This document shows positions 1 to 12,271 of a stretch of 64,000 nucleotides of DNA, in pieces. The notes under the pieces were generated by a model. The model did not search any database. It was given only the letters and a program-made list of their open reading frames with translations, and was not told where the DNA came from. This DNA comes from Utricularia gibba. Taxonomy: Eukaryota > Streptophyta > Magnoliopsida > Lamiales > Lentibulariaceae. Location: positions 1,922,001 to 1,986,000 of the forward strand of contig NEEC01000009.1 in NCBI GenBank assembly GCA_002189035.1, written 5' to 3'. Numbering within the stretch: the stretch's first letter is position 1; each line of letters begins with the position of its first letter. The position numbers and the translations under genes were made by a program.

Positions 1-314
1 GCCTGAGTGCTATCGGTTCACAAATACGTATCTGAATCCGGGATTATACAACTATCCGTTGAGGAAAATCGCCTACACTCATATTTTTTCAAATTTAAAA
101 CTTTTCAAAATTCAAAATTCAAATATGGGTAAAATAAATTACATCATCATAAAAAAGGTTATTTAATCGAACATTATTGATTACATATATTAAAATATGG
201 AAATTATTAGAAGAGGTAATTTAGTAGGTTTCACTTATTACCAATTCAAAAGGGTGCTTTATAATAATGAACTAATTCGGCCATTTTCAAATAAAATAGA
301 CGAAAGTAGCCCTA

Positions 315-368
315 GGCCCAAGATAGAGCCACAGGTTCACAAGTTTCAGGCCCAACTTGAAAACCCTA
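315..368 (+). promoter_or_regulatory. Site II / telo-box promoter elements of eIF3e
   Basis: Two GGCCCA (site II) motifs lie at 315-320 and 349-354, and an AAACCCTA telo-box lies at 361-368, all within 200 bp of the eIF3e start codon. This combination is established as typical of plant promoters of ribosomal and translation-factor genes. That it drives this gene is inferred from position. The remaining bases 1-512 are AT-rich and hold no gene that I can support. Confidence 0.6.
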
Positions 369-512
369 AGCCCGAACAAAAATATACTGCTCGTTTGTTT
401 ACATCATCGGCTAAACGCATCTGCACTCCATCCCCAGCCTGCGTCTCTCGATAGCCTTGTCCGACGGCGTCGTCTCCTTCGTTGATTATCACCACACGAG
501 GAAATCTCAGCA

Positions 513-3005
513 ATGGCATCGAAGTACGACTTGACGCAGCGGATAGCGCCTCATCTGGACCGGCATCTCGTATTCCCAATTCTTGAATTCTTGCAGGAGA
601 GAGGGTTGTATGCCGAGGAAGATCTTTTGAAAGCCAAGATCGAACAGCTTAACCATACTAACATGGTGGATTACGCGATGGATATCCACAAATCACTCTA
701 CCGAACCGACGAAGTTCCCCATGGTATTTTGAGTAAACCGCCTATCTTTCCAAATTTCTCCTGAATTTCCTGCATTTGTTTCGGGGGTTTACGCGAAAAC
801 ACTCTGGGTGACGTAAACCGCTCATCTTGAGTATCGTGTCTCGTATGCTACTTTGATCTTGAACCCAGTGGTTGGCGTTGAGCAGATAGTAATGTAATGT
901 TTTTTGTTCTAGTGCGTCTATTGAGAAGTTTAATGTAGTTCTTCCCTTGTATGTAATCAGCAAGGTGATCGTGGATTTCTTAAAGTTCTCTGTCGATTAG
1001 ATGCTAAAGATGGAACCTTTTTTCTCAGAAATGGTGGAGAGGAGAGCTGAGGTGGTTGGACGGCTTAAGGCATTGGAAGAGGCAGCAGCTCCAATTGTTA
1101 CCTTTTTGCAGAATCCTAACGCAGTTCAAGAATTGAGGACTGACAAGCAGTACAATCTTCAGATGCTTAATGATAAATATCAGGTGGGAATGTTTACCAT
1201 GGAACTTTGGTTTTACGTGGCTCCATACTGCAATTTTACCGACTGAACTAGATATCTTTGTATCAATTTTAGTTATGTGACTTCATTGTCATTCGTATGG
1301 GTGTGTGACTTTAGAGGCCTTAGATCAATACCCGCTGGCCCCTTCGTCCAATCTTTAGTGTGCATTTTATGTCTAGAAAATATGATTATGTACTTATTTA
1401 ATATATTTCCTTGTAACATGCGGAATTTTGTCCAGATTGGACCAGAACAGATAGAAGCACTCTACCAATACGCCAAATTTCAGTTTGAATGTGGGAACTA
1501 CTCAGGTGCTGCCGACTATTTGTATCAGTACAGGGCCTTATGCACTAGCCCTGAAAAGAGTTTGAGTGCCTTGTGGGGAAAACTGGCAGCAGAGATATTA
1601 ATGCAAAGCTGGGATGTTGCACTCGAAGAGCTTCTTCGTCTGAAGGAAATAATTGACTCCAAGGTTAATACGAGTGTGTATAAATTTTGCTGTATATGTG
1701 ATTTCATACTTTTAATGCATGGATGTCATATCAGTGGTTAATGTGCTCTGCAGAGCTTCTCTTCTCCTTTGAATCAAGTACAGAGTCGAATTTGGCTAAT
1801 GCATTGGAGTTTATTTGTGTTCTTCAACCATGACAATGGAAGGAATCAAATTATTGATCTGTTCAATCAGGACAAGTATGATTCTGGACTCAATATCTCT
1901 TTTCCTATATTAGCCTTGTTATTTTAAATCCCATAATGCAATGTGCCTTGTAGCACAGTAAGCCGTTTGTCTTTTGGTGAATGTTATTTGAGGGATGGGT
2001 GGCTATCCCTCCTCTAAATGCATGTTGGATCCCAGCACGCTAGAATGTTTATCAGCCCTTTGCCTAAAGATTGCATTTATTTTTATGCCTTCGCTAATCA
2101 CTGAATCCTTTTCACCTTTTATTAGAGTTTTGATGGATCAGTTTTGATATTCTTCTTACTGCAGATATTTAAGTGCTATTCAAACGAATGCTCCCCATCT
2201 TCTACGTTATCTGGCTACTGCGTTTGTGGTGAACAAAAGGAAGCGGCCTCAGTTTAAAGAATTCATTAAAGTGATCCAGCAGGAGCAGTACTCCTCCGAA
2301 GACCCGATTACTGCATTTTTGGCTGCTGTCTATGTGAATTATGACTTTGACTTGGCTCACAAAAAACTGAAGGAGTGTGAAGAAGTAAGCTCAAAGCCCA
2401 CAATCGGCTTCTGTTTTTCATCTCAGGTGTTTATCCATGCTATTATGTTTCCTTCACTGAATGCAGGTAATACTGAACGATCCATTCCTGGGAAAACGAG
2501 TTGAAGAGGGCAACTTCGCTACTGTGCCCTTAAGAGACGAGTTCCTTGAAAATGCCCGTCTTTTTATCTTTGAAACATACTGCCGCATTCATCATCGCAT
2601 TGACATGGGGTATGTCTTTATCCCTGATATCCCGTCTGCCTTAGGATTTTGTTTTCCATTGCTAAACCTTTCTCTTCGTCAGTGTGCTGGCAGAAAAACT
2701 CAATCTGAACTACGAAGAGGCAGAAACATGGATAGTGAATCTCGTACGGACCTCAAAGCTTGAAGCCAAGATCGACTCAAAGAACGGAACAATTACAATG
2801 GAACACCATCACCCCAATGTGTAAGCACCCTTTTCTTCATCATCTGCTTCTGCTGCTTCTGTCATCCTGGATTGGTGGTGGGTCTCATGATTTTCTCCCT
2901 CACAGATATGAGCAGCTCATCGACCATACGAAATCGCTATCTAGCCGAACTTTCAAGCTAGCTACCCAACTCGTTGAACATGCTCAGACACAGGCTATCA
3001 GATGA
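513..3005 (+). CDS. TIF3E1: eukaryotic translation initiation factor 3 subunit E (eIF3e/INT6)
   Basis: This is subunit e of the eIF3 scaffold, which recruits the 40S ribosome and mRNA in the cytoplasm; eIF3e also interacts with the COP9 signalosome in plants. The eight exons that keep frame throughout are 513-723, 1029-1183, 1436-1663, 1754-1875, 2165-2384, 2467-2609, 2683-2820 and 2906-3005, giving 438 aa, the usual plant length. The protein opens [19 protein letters not shown] and has the eIF3e N-terminal domain (about residues 5-135) followed by a helical repeat region and PCI domain (about 220-390, including [18 protein letters not shown]). It ends in a short tail, HAQTQAIR. All introns are GT-AG and short. 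No breaks were seen. The start is the first ATG before the conserved N-terminus. Recognition comes from close family similarity. Confidence 0.97.
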
Positions 3006-4578
3006 AGAATGCAGTTGTAGTTTCTGGTTGATTCCCGACGATATTTTCAAAATTGAGTGGTACTCTGTTTATTTTGAAATTCATGAGCTGTGCTCGTGTT
3101 GTATGGATGCACACCTTGGTGACTGGGTAAAGTATCAAACCACAGTTCTAACATTGTGAGAATCGACGGCCCAGCCGAACAGGAATCTGAGGCCCCGCTC
3201 AAGTGCGTGAATATTGATGATAACCAGCATACCCCGTCACTTGCCGGAATATATGGGAAGCAAATCGACGGCAGATCCCCAGGTGGTGGCTCTGGCGTCG
3301 GATCTTGGTGTGGGCGTGTACCCCTTCTTTAAGTTGGGCGCCGCCAGGGCAGAGTTGGCACTACTGCCTGTTCCGTCTTCGTGTCTCTGCAAACGTAGGA
3401 TTTTCCGATCTGGTTGTCCGTGGCTTCTTCCGCCTTGGGCAGAGTTGTGATCATCTCGTAACCCGTGTGATTGCAAAGCACTTTCCTGGGAATGACATGT
3501 GAAAATCGACTTCATTTTGCCCTAACCTATCCTTTTGTTCTTGTGAAATTAGAGATTTCGTACTGAACACTGCGCACCTTGGGCATCAGCCAAAATAGCC
3601 TTTTGTTCGATTGGTGACCTGAAATGATGGCTTGAAGTTGCGCTCTGGATTAATAAGGATACGTGTTATTGATACCTGCAGTTCTCTTGAAAATTTCACA
3701 AACACCGATCTGTGAAGGGATTCTATAGATTCATTTGTAATTCGTACGAATGTAGTCTGGGAATTTGTCATCAGCTTTGGCATTTTGATCATTTTCCTTG
3801 GTTTGCTGCAGCTCCTGGCTGTTGTACTATGGCTAATACCAGAAGGGCCATTTTGTTTTCTGTTCTGTACATGCATAGCAATGCCCACAAGGAAGACAGT
3901 TCACCCGGCATGATGATTCTGAGATGGATGTATGAAGAAGAACTGCCTGATTCTGGAACCAGATTGCCTGCATTTTGAGGTGGGGATCACTACTGGGCAA
4001 GCACCAGGTATCCATCCCCTCCAACCTCCTCATCCTGATCATCTTGTCATCCCCAGAATCTCATACTGTTTTACAGAATACAGAGTGAGTCATCATCAAT
4101 TTGTTTGGTTTTTGCAGAATTCATGCACACTGAGTAGTTATTTTTATGGTCCGTCAAGTCAAGTGTGCAGACTGACTACACATGTTGTGTCGGAAGACAC
4201 CATCCACACACATAAATAACTTTCTTTTTCATTTTAAAGTATTTCTCTGTGGTGAGTCAAAGCACTCTACTTTTTGATGACAGCACAGCCCTAGAGCTCC
4301 CCAAACAGAACTGCGCAGTCCCCGGTCAGGTCACCGTGAATCTCTGAACCCCCAACATGGCGCACTCGTCTTCCATATTCTCCCTTTCCCTTCCAAAAGC
4401 AAAGCCCCTTTGAAGTGCTTTGCGGGTGATGGCATGCTATTAGTATGAAAACTATGAGCTTCAACCCCACTGCCAGAGCCTGAACACTCCCAAATGTCTA
4501 GATAATCTGGAGAGTTCAGATCTGAAAGTTTTTGATTTTTTTGGAGTTGCAATTTTGAAAGACCAGGTCATAAGGGGC
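3006..4578. other. eIF3e-BOP intergenic region, no supported gene
   Basis: This 1.57 kb lies between the convergent eIF3e and BOP genes and should hold both 3' UTRs. Several open frames of 60-95 codons exist (for example 3214-3450 and 3932-4219), but none shows a recognisable domain, splice pattern or start context. The region is of ordinary complexity with no tandem repeats that I can see. Confidence 0.6.
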
Positions 4579-6110
4579 TCAATAATGATGATACATGGAA
4601 GAAGAAGTAGCTCCAGTAGGGTGGTTCGTGAGCTCCCTCTGGTTCTTGTGGCTGCTGCCGCTGCTACTTTCCTCCCTCTCCGGCATTTTCCTGGTGAAGG
4701 CGCTGCCCATCATTGCGCCCAAGTTCAAATACCCTGGGCTACCGCCGCCGCTCGATGTCGGCGGATGAATAGCCGCCGCCACGGTATTTCCCTCCTCCCT
4801 GTCCAACACTGCGGCGGCTGACTGCACGAGCTCGAGGCAGAGCCGCAGCTTGTTGGGATCAATATGCGACAGCCCAGGAACCGCTCCTTTAAACAAGATA
4901 TCGCTCGTTAGGGTTCTCAGAATGTCCAACGGCGTGATCCCGTCAATCGTCCGGCTATTGGGATCCGCGTGGTGATCCAGCAGCACCGCCACCATATCCG
5001 GTGACACCATCTCCGCCGCCACGTGGAGTGGGGTTCTCCCCGCCGGCCCCGCTGGGTAGTTTACATCGGTGGCGCCTAATTCCAGCAACGCCTTCACTAC
5101 TTCTCTAGTGCAATTCTCAACCGCGTAGTGTAAAGCTAACGCCTCATCGAGATTGATGCCCTCCGTCATGACCATCAGCTTGATGAGCTCCACGTCGGAT
5201 GAATCGAGGGCGCTTCGCATCCGCCAGATTTTGCTGTCGTTGAGATCGTGGTGGCGGTGATGATGATGGATTGTACGGCTACCACCGGACATTGCGGACT
5301 TCAGCCGGAGTTCCTCGATTCTCGCGACCATGTCCATGGGGATGTTTCGTCAAAATCTCCGGCGGGAGACCCGATTTCGATACCAAATGTGAACAAACGT
5401 TCCATAGTTGATGCATCTCATGCTTTCTAGAAGCTACGAGAACCTTCATCACATCCTCGATCGACGCTTTCTCCACCATTCCCATCAGTTGCTTCTGCTA
5501 AATACACTTGTTATACTTGCAATCTCTGCAACTCATTTGTTCAAAAGGGAGTCCATAGACGAAGTATGTATATAGCAGGAAGCATGGCAAAGAACAATAA
5601 GCAAATGAGCGCATCTCAGCCGATACACGAAACCCAGCACACGAGAACTAAAAAAGACTCGGTTTTTAAACCAAACCTGAGTGAGTAAAGCAAGCTGCTC
5701 AACTCCGAAGGATCTCGCAGCGGCTAGGGTTTCAACGGCTAGGGCCACGGCGGAGGAGCAATGCGTGTGCCAGCAGCCACGGTCGCTGCAATCCGGGCGG
5801 GGCTCCTGTTTATGAGGAATAATGGAAACTTGGCCACTGTACAAGAACTGCAGCATGAACAGAAACACTTCGTAGCTCACAGAATTGATAGGAACCACCA
5901 CCTGGGAACTGCCGCCTCTAACCGGAGAAGGAGGCGCCTCGGAACCGGAGAAGAATTTTCGGAAAAAGGGCTACGCGCCGCCAGGATGCAGCGGTGTGCG
6001 TGGAGGAGACGGCCATCGATGCTGAAAGTCACATCGCTGAAAGCTTGGCCGTTGATGAGGAGATTTAAGTAGTCGAGTGAGAGAGATCTGAGGGACTCCT
6101 CAAGGCTCAT
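4579..6110 (-). CDS. BOP: BLADE-ON-PETIOLE-type BTB/ankyrin coregulator (NPR5/NPR6 clade), reading frame interrupted twice
   Basis: BOP proteins are NPR1-family transcriptional coregulators that act with TGA factors to pattern leaf bases, boundaries and abscission zones. There are two exons: 6110-5677 and 5494-4579. The N-terminus MSLEESLRSLSLDYLNLLIN is the BOP signature. The BTB/POZ domain spans about residues 20-140 and contains the RGCWHTHC zinc-type motif. A helical segment follows, then ankyrin repeats (about 250-350, LDSSDVELIKLMVM, AGRTPLHVAAEM) and a Ser/His-rich tail ending SMYHHY. Two frame breaks are visible: about 1 nt missing near 5963-5970 (after CILAARS) and a 2-nt loss or 1-nt gain at the G4 run 5338-5341 (in EILTKH). 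Correcting them by length gives 450 aa, and both exon phases then fit. I read these as assembly errors; a recent pseudogene cannot be excluded. Confidence 0.9.
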
Positions 6111-7899
6111 GGCGTTTATGTTGTTGGAGGAGATGGAGAAGAAAAGAGAAGACGAAAGTACTGTGTGCTTTTCTTTGCTTTTGCTGTACACGATATGTGT
6201 GTTCACTGGAGAGAATAGAAGAAGTGAAAGGGGATCAATTTTTTTTTATTTTATATTATATTTTCAATGCCTAAAATAAATAATCCCATATTTATTACAT
6301 CATCACAGTCAAGATAAGCTCTAGATCATTCCCATCCAGACCTCCATGAAATAACACATTACATCATCCTTTCCAATTCAATCTGTACGGACCTTTTCCA
6401 AACCCTACGATCTTCAGTCAGTTGAACACTTTTGATTTGTGCACATGGGTGTTTAGCAGCAAATGCAAGATGCCTGATTAGGGTTTTTGGACTAATCCCA
6501 TTGGGGTTTGAGAATGCAGATGAATGAACTATGAGGAAAATGCACTCCGAAGTGGGGTGCTGATGGAGATAAAAGAGATGGAAACTGAGGCATGCTGCGC
6601 AGTGCTTCTCTTTCAATTAGAAGCTTATCACGCATTGGTGCTAATGGACTACCTAATCCTTTGGATGCAAACTGGCTCCTCGAAATGTTCAAAAAAACAA
6701 AAAGAAAATGCCCCACCAATTCAACACACAGAGAGAGGGAGGAGTTCCCCTCAGATAAGTCAAAAAAGGAGTGTGCCATGATTTGACGAGTCGATAAATT
6801 GGGATGAGAATATGTGAGAGGCGCAGCCCAGGGTCAGGCTTGACTGACCTCTCCATGCCAGCCCAGACCCTCACGCAGAAAGACACAGAAACGCCATGCC
6901 CGGTTCTGTTTCTGTGTGCGTGCGCCTTTACTTTCAGCCATCTTGGCTCCTTGCATTCATCCGGGCTTGCTGTTCTCCTCCTTCATTCCACCATAACTAT
7001 CTCATTTTGGTGCTAACACCACAGCATCCTTACTCAAAGTATTGCACAGTAAGCCACAAGCCACCAAAATGGCCTGAGAGCAGAGTTTGCTGATCTCTCG
7101 TTGTGTTAGATACCGTGTTTTCAGGCGCTGATTTCCATGGGCTGCTGCTCTTTGATTGACCTACGCCTTGCGTTCATCAAAAACACATCAAAATGTTATC
7201 ACAAATTCTCATAAAATAATCGCCAGTCTCCAACCTATGAGCTTCCGGGCGGAGAAAAAAGCGCAGGTCTGCACGTGGCGGCGGGGCCCAGAAGCCGACA
7301 AGCGTATAGGGCGTCTTATCAAAGGTCACTTCCCCTCCATTCAAAAACAACAATAATTCCCATAAAAATAAAAATAATATGTATTTTTGGATTTCTCAAT
7401 TGATTTCCTTGTCAGAACGTCGCATCGCAAAAAAGAAATTCAATGGCTCTCAATAAAACAGCCAGGAAAATTGCTCAATAAAAAAATATAGAATGTATTT
7501 TTTGTGGTCGAACCAACACTGACGTAGCGCCCTACACGTGGCCGAGTAGCCCGTCGGTGGCAGACACATGGACAATTGGAATGTCCGTACGGTTGTCCTT
7601 GGGCCCTATGGCCCAATTCGGTACCTCTGGTCCACAACATTGGCCCAGGCATTCGCGTCGGGGGAAGCCCATTTCTATTTTTGTTTGAAACATAAAATAT
7701 GAATTTCTTCTGTAAACGAATTGATTTTCATTTGTTTATATTAAAAAATCTTGTAATAAAAAAAAAGCAGAAACACGTTTCTATGAATGTGTCACGTGGC
7801 GAAAGGATGGAATTTTGATGAGGCAAGTCTAACACCTGTCGGTTTTGTAATAACCGGGCCGATATAGTTCTCTGGTTTTGTTTTTCAGGAAAACAAGTG
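6111..7899. promoter_or_regulatory. divergent BOP / F-box intergenic region
   Basis: BOP (minus) and the F-box gene (plus) are transcribed away from each other, so this 1.8 kb should hold both promoters. BOP genes are known for long regulatory upstream regions. I see no convincing ORF. The 85-95 codon frames around 6359-6781 overlap on both strands and match no family that I know. No tRNA or obvious repeat is visible. Confidence 0.5.
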
Positions 7900-8735
7900 A
7901 TGTCGGAATCACCTCCATGGGAAGTTCTGGAGCTTGTAGCGCAACGGCTTGACCCTAAGGCCGTCGCCTCCGCCGCCTGCGTATGCAAATCATGGTCCCT
8001 TTTCATGTGCTCCGATCACCTCTGGCGCTCGTTTTGCTCCGCCGCCTTCCCTTCGCTTTTAAACCTCCGCGCTGCCGTTCCAGCTCCGGTCTCCTACCGT
8101 AAGCTCTATTCTATCGGCTGCGCGGCTGAGCTCCGTCGCCGGTACACGCCCCCGAGGCCCCATTTCTCATTGAAGGATTTCTTCTTCGCCGTCGACATCT
8201 ACGCCACGAGGCACGCGGGAGTCCTGATGACGGTGGTGAAACCCGGCAGCGAACTCGATGGTGACGCGGACGTTTTCCGGTTCGATATCGACGTGGCGGC
8301 TTCCGAAATGGTTGTGGTTTATTAAGTTCTAATAGTCCCATCACTGTTTTTCACCTTAGTTGAATTTACCATCACGTGTTCGCCATAGGTGGCGTTCCAG
8401 CCACTGGAGGACAGCCTGAGAGTAACATGGAGCATTGTATTGGGGGATTTCGAGGGTGTTTTCACAGTGATGGATTGCGTGGGAAATGGGAGCTTCGTGA
8501 TGGGCTTGAAGGATGGTTTTCGAAGGAGCTCCCATCGCGAGGGTGCTGCTCCGGCGGCGCCGGTAGCGGGCTGGTGGCTGAGCTGCGGATGGGGCTGCGC
8601 CGGAGGGATGATGGGAACGTGGTGATGGAGAAGATGAGCCTAGGGATCCTGAGCATTGTGAGTTGGAGATACGTGACAGTCGATGACGCTCTCAGATACT
8701 TGCAGCATTTCTTACCGCCGCCGCATCTGGTTTAG
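7900..8735 (+). CDS. F-box protein (At5g39250-like), frame interrupted once
   Basis: This is a predicted substrate-receptor subunit of an SCF ubiquitin ligase. The F-box is at residues 5-50 (PWEVLELVAQRLDPKAVASA, then CVCKSWSLF and HLWRSFC), followed by the SLLNLRA...YRKLYSIG segment typical of a small plant F-box family. Exon 1 is 7900-8316 and exon 2 is 8389-8735. The intron donor is GTTTAT and the acceptor is ATAG before GTGGCGTTCC. In exon 2 the frame that starts VAFQPLEDSLRVTWS must shift by one missing base between about 8521 and 8580 to reach the conserved C-terminus (RRRDDGNVVMEKMSLGI, then YVTVDDALRYLQHFL). With that base restored, exon 2 is 348 nt and the protein is 254 aa. The start is the ATG at 7900, not the GTG just before it. 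The substrate is unknown. Confidence 0.8.
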
Positions 8736-9088
8736 ATAATGATGCAACATATCAAATTCCCAAATTGCCCTTTTGGGAAATTTGAATGTATAATTTAGCT
8801 GTTTGTGTTTAAATAGTCAATTAATTTTTTAAATTTCAATATATGTGTTTATAAATAAATAAATAAATAAAAATTAATAAAAACAGATGAATTTTATGAT
8901 TTTGGGCCCGTTAAATGGGCTTTAACTGGAAATGGGTTTTCGGCCCATTTGGTGTACCCAATGTTGCCCCGTCTCTACATTCAAAAATTTGTCCCCTGGC
9001 GGATACTATCCGTTAATTGTCTGTGCGAGGTTTGCCTGTGCACGGGGGACGGTGAGAAACCCTAAATTGAGCATTCGTGCTCAAATCA
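8736..9088. other. short AT-rich intergenic spacer
   Basis: This 353-bp spacer separates the F-box stop from the helicase start. It contains an (AAAT)-type tract around 8850-8875 and GGCCCA/TGGGCC-type site II motifs near 8904-8946, probably belonging to the helicase promoter. No gene is present. Confidence 0.5.
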
Positions 9089-12018
9089 ATGAGGAAGAGC
9101 AAAGAGCGAGGAGTGTCATCACTGGGGAGTGCTCAGTCGGATACTTTCGCGGACTCAGAAAACTTTCCGGAGGCATCACAAGAGGGCCCTAGTGATGGTA
9201 GTTCACAGCCGGAGCCCGAAACTTTTCTGGTTGGTTTCGTGATTGTAAATATTGTTGGGTTGCGGTATTATCGGGGCACTATCAATGGCCGGGAAGTTGT
9301 GGGATTGATTCGAGAGGAGCTGAACCCATACGATGAGAACGCCATTAAGGTTGTCAACATGAGATCAGTACAGGTCGGTCACATTGAGCGCTCAGCGGCG
9401 GCCGTTTTATCCCCTCTGATTGATGGCGGTTGGATCGTTGTTGAAGGTAGTATACGTCGCTGTTTTTTTTTTCTCTTTTTTCCGTATCCCTGGGTTATAT
9501 GATGATGTTTTGGTGACTTGCGTTTTGATAGGTATCGTGCCGAAGCCATTTGGGAAGAATAGACCTTTCAAGTTGCCATGTCAAGTTCACATTTTTGCGA
9601 AACTAGAGGACTTTGAGAGTGTGAGGTTCATGATTGAGTCGAGCATCCTGCAGTTGATCTCAGTTGACAATGCATCATTTACATTGTCAGAGGCAATGGC
9701 AGTAAAAGAGGGAAAATCTGTAAAGACGGAGAGGAGCGTAGATGAGATATTCAAGTCATTGGAATTGAAAATCAGTGAAGAGCAGCCTTTGGCTGCACTG
9801 GATCCTCCGAAAAACATCATAAAGTCAGAGCTCTTTTTGCATCAGAAGAAGGCTTTGGGATGGTTGTTTAGTCGGGAAAATTCAGATGAGTTGCCTCCAT
9901 TTTGGGAGGAGAAAAATGGAATGTATGTTAATGAGTTAACCAATTATCAAACTGATATAAGACCTGATCCGTTGCTTGGAGGTATTTATGCAGATGACAT
10001 GGGAATGGGGAAGACTCTCACGTTGCTTTCACTGATTGCGTTGGACAAGAATGGTGAACATGTGGCTTCATTCCTCTCTAAAGATGCTGGTATTCAAGAA
10101 GATGCGGCCACTTCATCATCCACGAGCAAGGCATCAAGAAGTAGCGGGAGAAAAGTGGCCCGTGCTTCACGGAAAAGAAAAAGAACTGAAGATGCACTTT
10201 CAGAAAAAGGGAAAGGTCTCCCAGCGGATAAATTCTCTTCATCAGAGCCAAAACCGACATTGATTGTTTGCCCCCCATCAGTTTTATCAGCCTGGGTTAC
10301 ACAGTTGGAAGAACACACAACAAAGGGCAGCTTAAAATTGTATATGTACTATGGAGATCGGACGGAAGATGCTGAAGAGCTTCAGAAGTTTGACATTGTG
10401 TTGACAACATATAGTACTCTAGCTTGTGAGATGAGCATTGGTCCGTCTCCAATTGACATGATTGAGTGGAGACGAGTTATTCTAGATGAAGCACATCTGA
10501 TTAAGAATCCAAAAGGACAGCAAAGTCATGCAGTAACTAAACTTAATGCAAAACGCAGATGGGCTGTTACAGGTACCCCAGTTCAAAATAGCTCGTTTGA
10601 TTTATTTTCACTGGTGGCATTTCTGAAGTTTGAGCCTCTTTCAATGAGAAGCCTATGGATTAGTTTGATACATCGTCCCCTTTCCCAAAGAGATGAGAAG
10701 GGGGTCTCGAGATTACAGGTAACCAGAACTTACCTGCTTGTGATCCACAAATCTGGTTTAGTGTCCATGGCGATGGGGCCATGAATATAATTTCATTGAA
10801 TTGCTATGTTTCTATCTTTATCATTATTTTTTTTTCATAGGTCCTTATGAATGCCATATCCTTGAGGAGAACTAAGGATAAAGTTTTGGATTGGCTCCCC
10901 GCTAAGACTACAGATACTGTTCTTGTTGAGCTACAAGAAGAGGAGCGCCAAGTTTATGATCATTTGGAAGAAGAGGCTGGAAAGGTTATTAGCCGCTATA
11001 TTTCGGACGACACTTCCATCATGAAGAGCTACTCTACTATTCTAGGCATCCTTGTTAGACTTCGGCAGGTTTGCGACAGTTTGGCCCTTTGCCCTGCAGA
11101 CATCAGATTTCAACTTCCACAGAACCAAATTGAAGGTAAATAAAGTAGCCTTTTAACTAGCTAGTGAATTCAATGTTGAACTTTTTTTGGTTTTATGTTA
11201 ATATACTTCTCGATGCAGATGTTGAGAATAACCCAACATTACTGGAAAAACTGCTGTCAATTTTGCAAGATGGAGAGGATTTTGACTGTCCAATCTGCAT
11301 TTCTCCTCCGACAAATACCGTGATCACATCCTGTGCTCACCTATTTTGTGAATCCTGTATCCGAAGAACTTTAAAGAAAAGCAAACCTTGCTGCCCAATG
11401 TGCCGCTGTCCACTTTCAGAATCCGACCTCTTCAAAGCTCGTCAAGAATCATCTCAGACATCCGAGGCTTCATCTTCGGTTACATCTTCCAAGATTTCAG
11501 CCCTTTTGAAGCTTCTTATGGCTCCTGGAGACAAGGGCACCTCCTGTAAATCAGTTGTCTTCTCCCAGTTCCGAAAGATGCTACTTTTGCTCCAACACCC
11601 ACTTGAAGAAGCTGGTTTCAGAGTAATCCGCTTGGACGGATCAATGAATGCAAAAAAGCGAGCAGAAGCTATCGCGGAATTCAGCTCCCCTGCCCTTCAG
11701 GGGCCCTGTGTCTTACTTGCAAGTCTTAAAGCATCTGGTGTAGGGATAAATCTTACCTGTGCTTCAACAGTGTACTTATTTGAACCATGGTGGAATCCAG
11801 CTGCTGAGGAGCAGGCCGTGGACCGCGTTCACCGAATAGGACAGAAGAACGAGGTAAAAATAGTAAGATTGATTGCTAAAAATACCATCGAGGAGAGAGT
11901 GCTGAGGCTGCAAGAGAAGAAAAGGTTGCTGGCCAAGAGAGCTTTTGATGGAAGAGGCAGGAAAGAAGGCACAAGAGAGATAAACCGAGATGATCTTGCA
12001 ACTCTCATGAAGTTGTGA
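9089..12018 (+). CDS. HIRAN-SNF2-RING helicase / ubiquitin ligase (SMARCA3-like, RAD5/HLTF family)
   Basis: Relatives are nuclear ATP-dependent DNA translocases with E3 ligase activity that work in replication-stress tolerance and chromatin. Exons are 9089-9446, 9532-10718, 10841-11135 and 11219-12018, giving 879 aa without any frame break. Order of domains: HIRAN (about 45-125, FLVGFVIVNIVGLRYYRG, for 3'-end DNA binding), SNF2 ATPase with Walker A DDMGMGKT (about 273-280) and Walker B DEAH (about 438), C3HC4 RING (about 637-680, CPIC...CAHLFCESCI...CCPMC), then helicase C (about 700-860, DGSMNAKKR, VDRVHRIGQ). The start is the ATG at 9089; an upstream in-frame GTG at 9077 is less likely. The domain order matches Arabidopsis At5g05130-like proteins. 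It is convergent with the R3H gene, with only 253 bp between the stops. Confidence 0.95.
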
Positions 12019-12271
12019 ACGTAAATATGCAGGCTTTTGTACAAATTTAGTCAAGATAAATTGACTTGTAATTCCCTTTAACCGGAGCATCCTTTGCACT
12101 TGCTTGTCTGATCCTTGATCAAGACACCAATTAATTAAACTAATGATAAGAATTTAGGATCCAAGAACAACCAAACAAACAGCTAAGGTAAACACTAGTA
12201 AAACAAAAAAGAGTAGTGACTGCAACAGGAGTGGCAACAAGCAACATTTTCAGATCGTTTGAAGTCATCAA

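Noticed and set aside
5338-5341. Tiny intron instead of a frameshift in BOP, EBF, AFP and others
   Set aside because: The shifts are 1-2 nt with conserved residues on both sides, far below any intron length.
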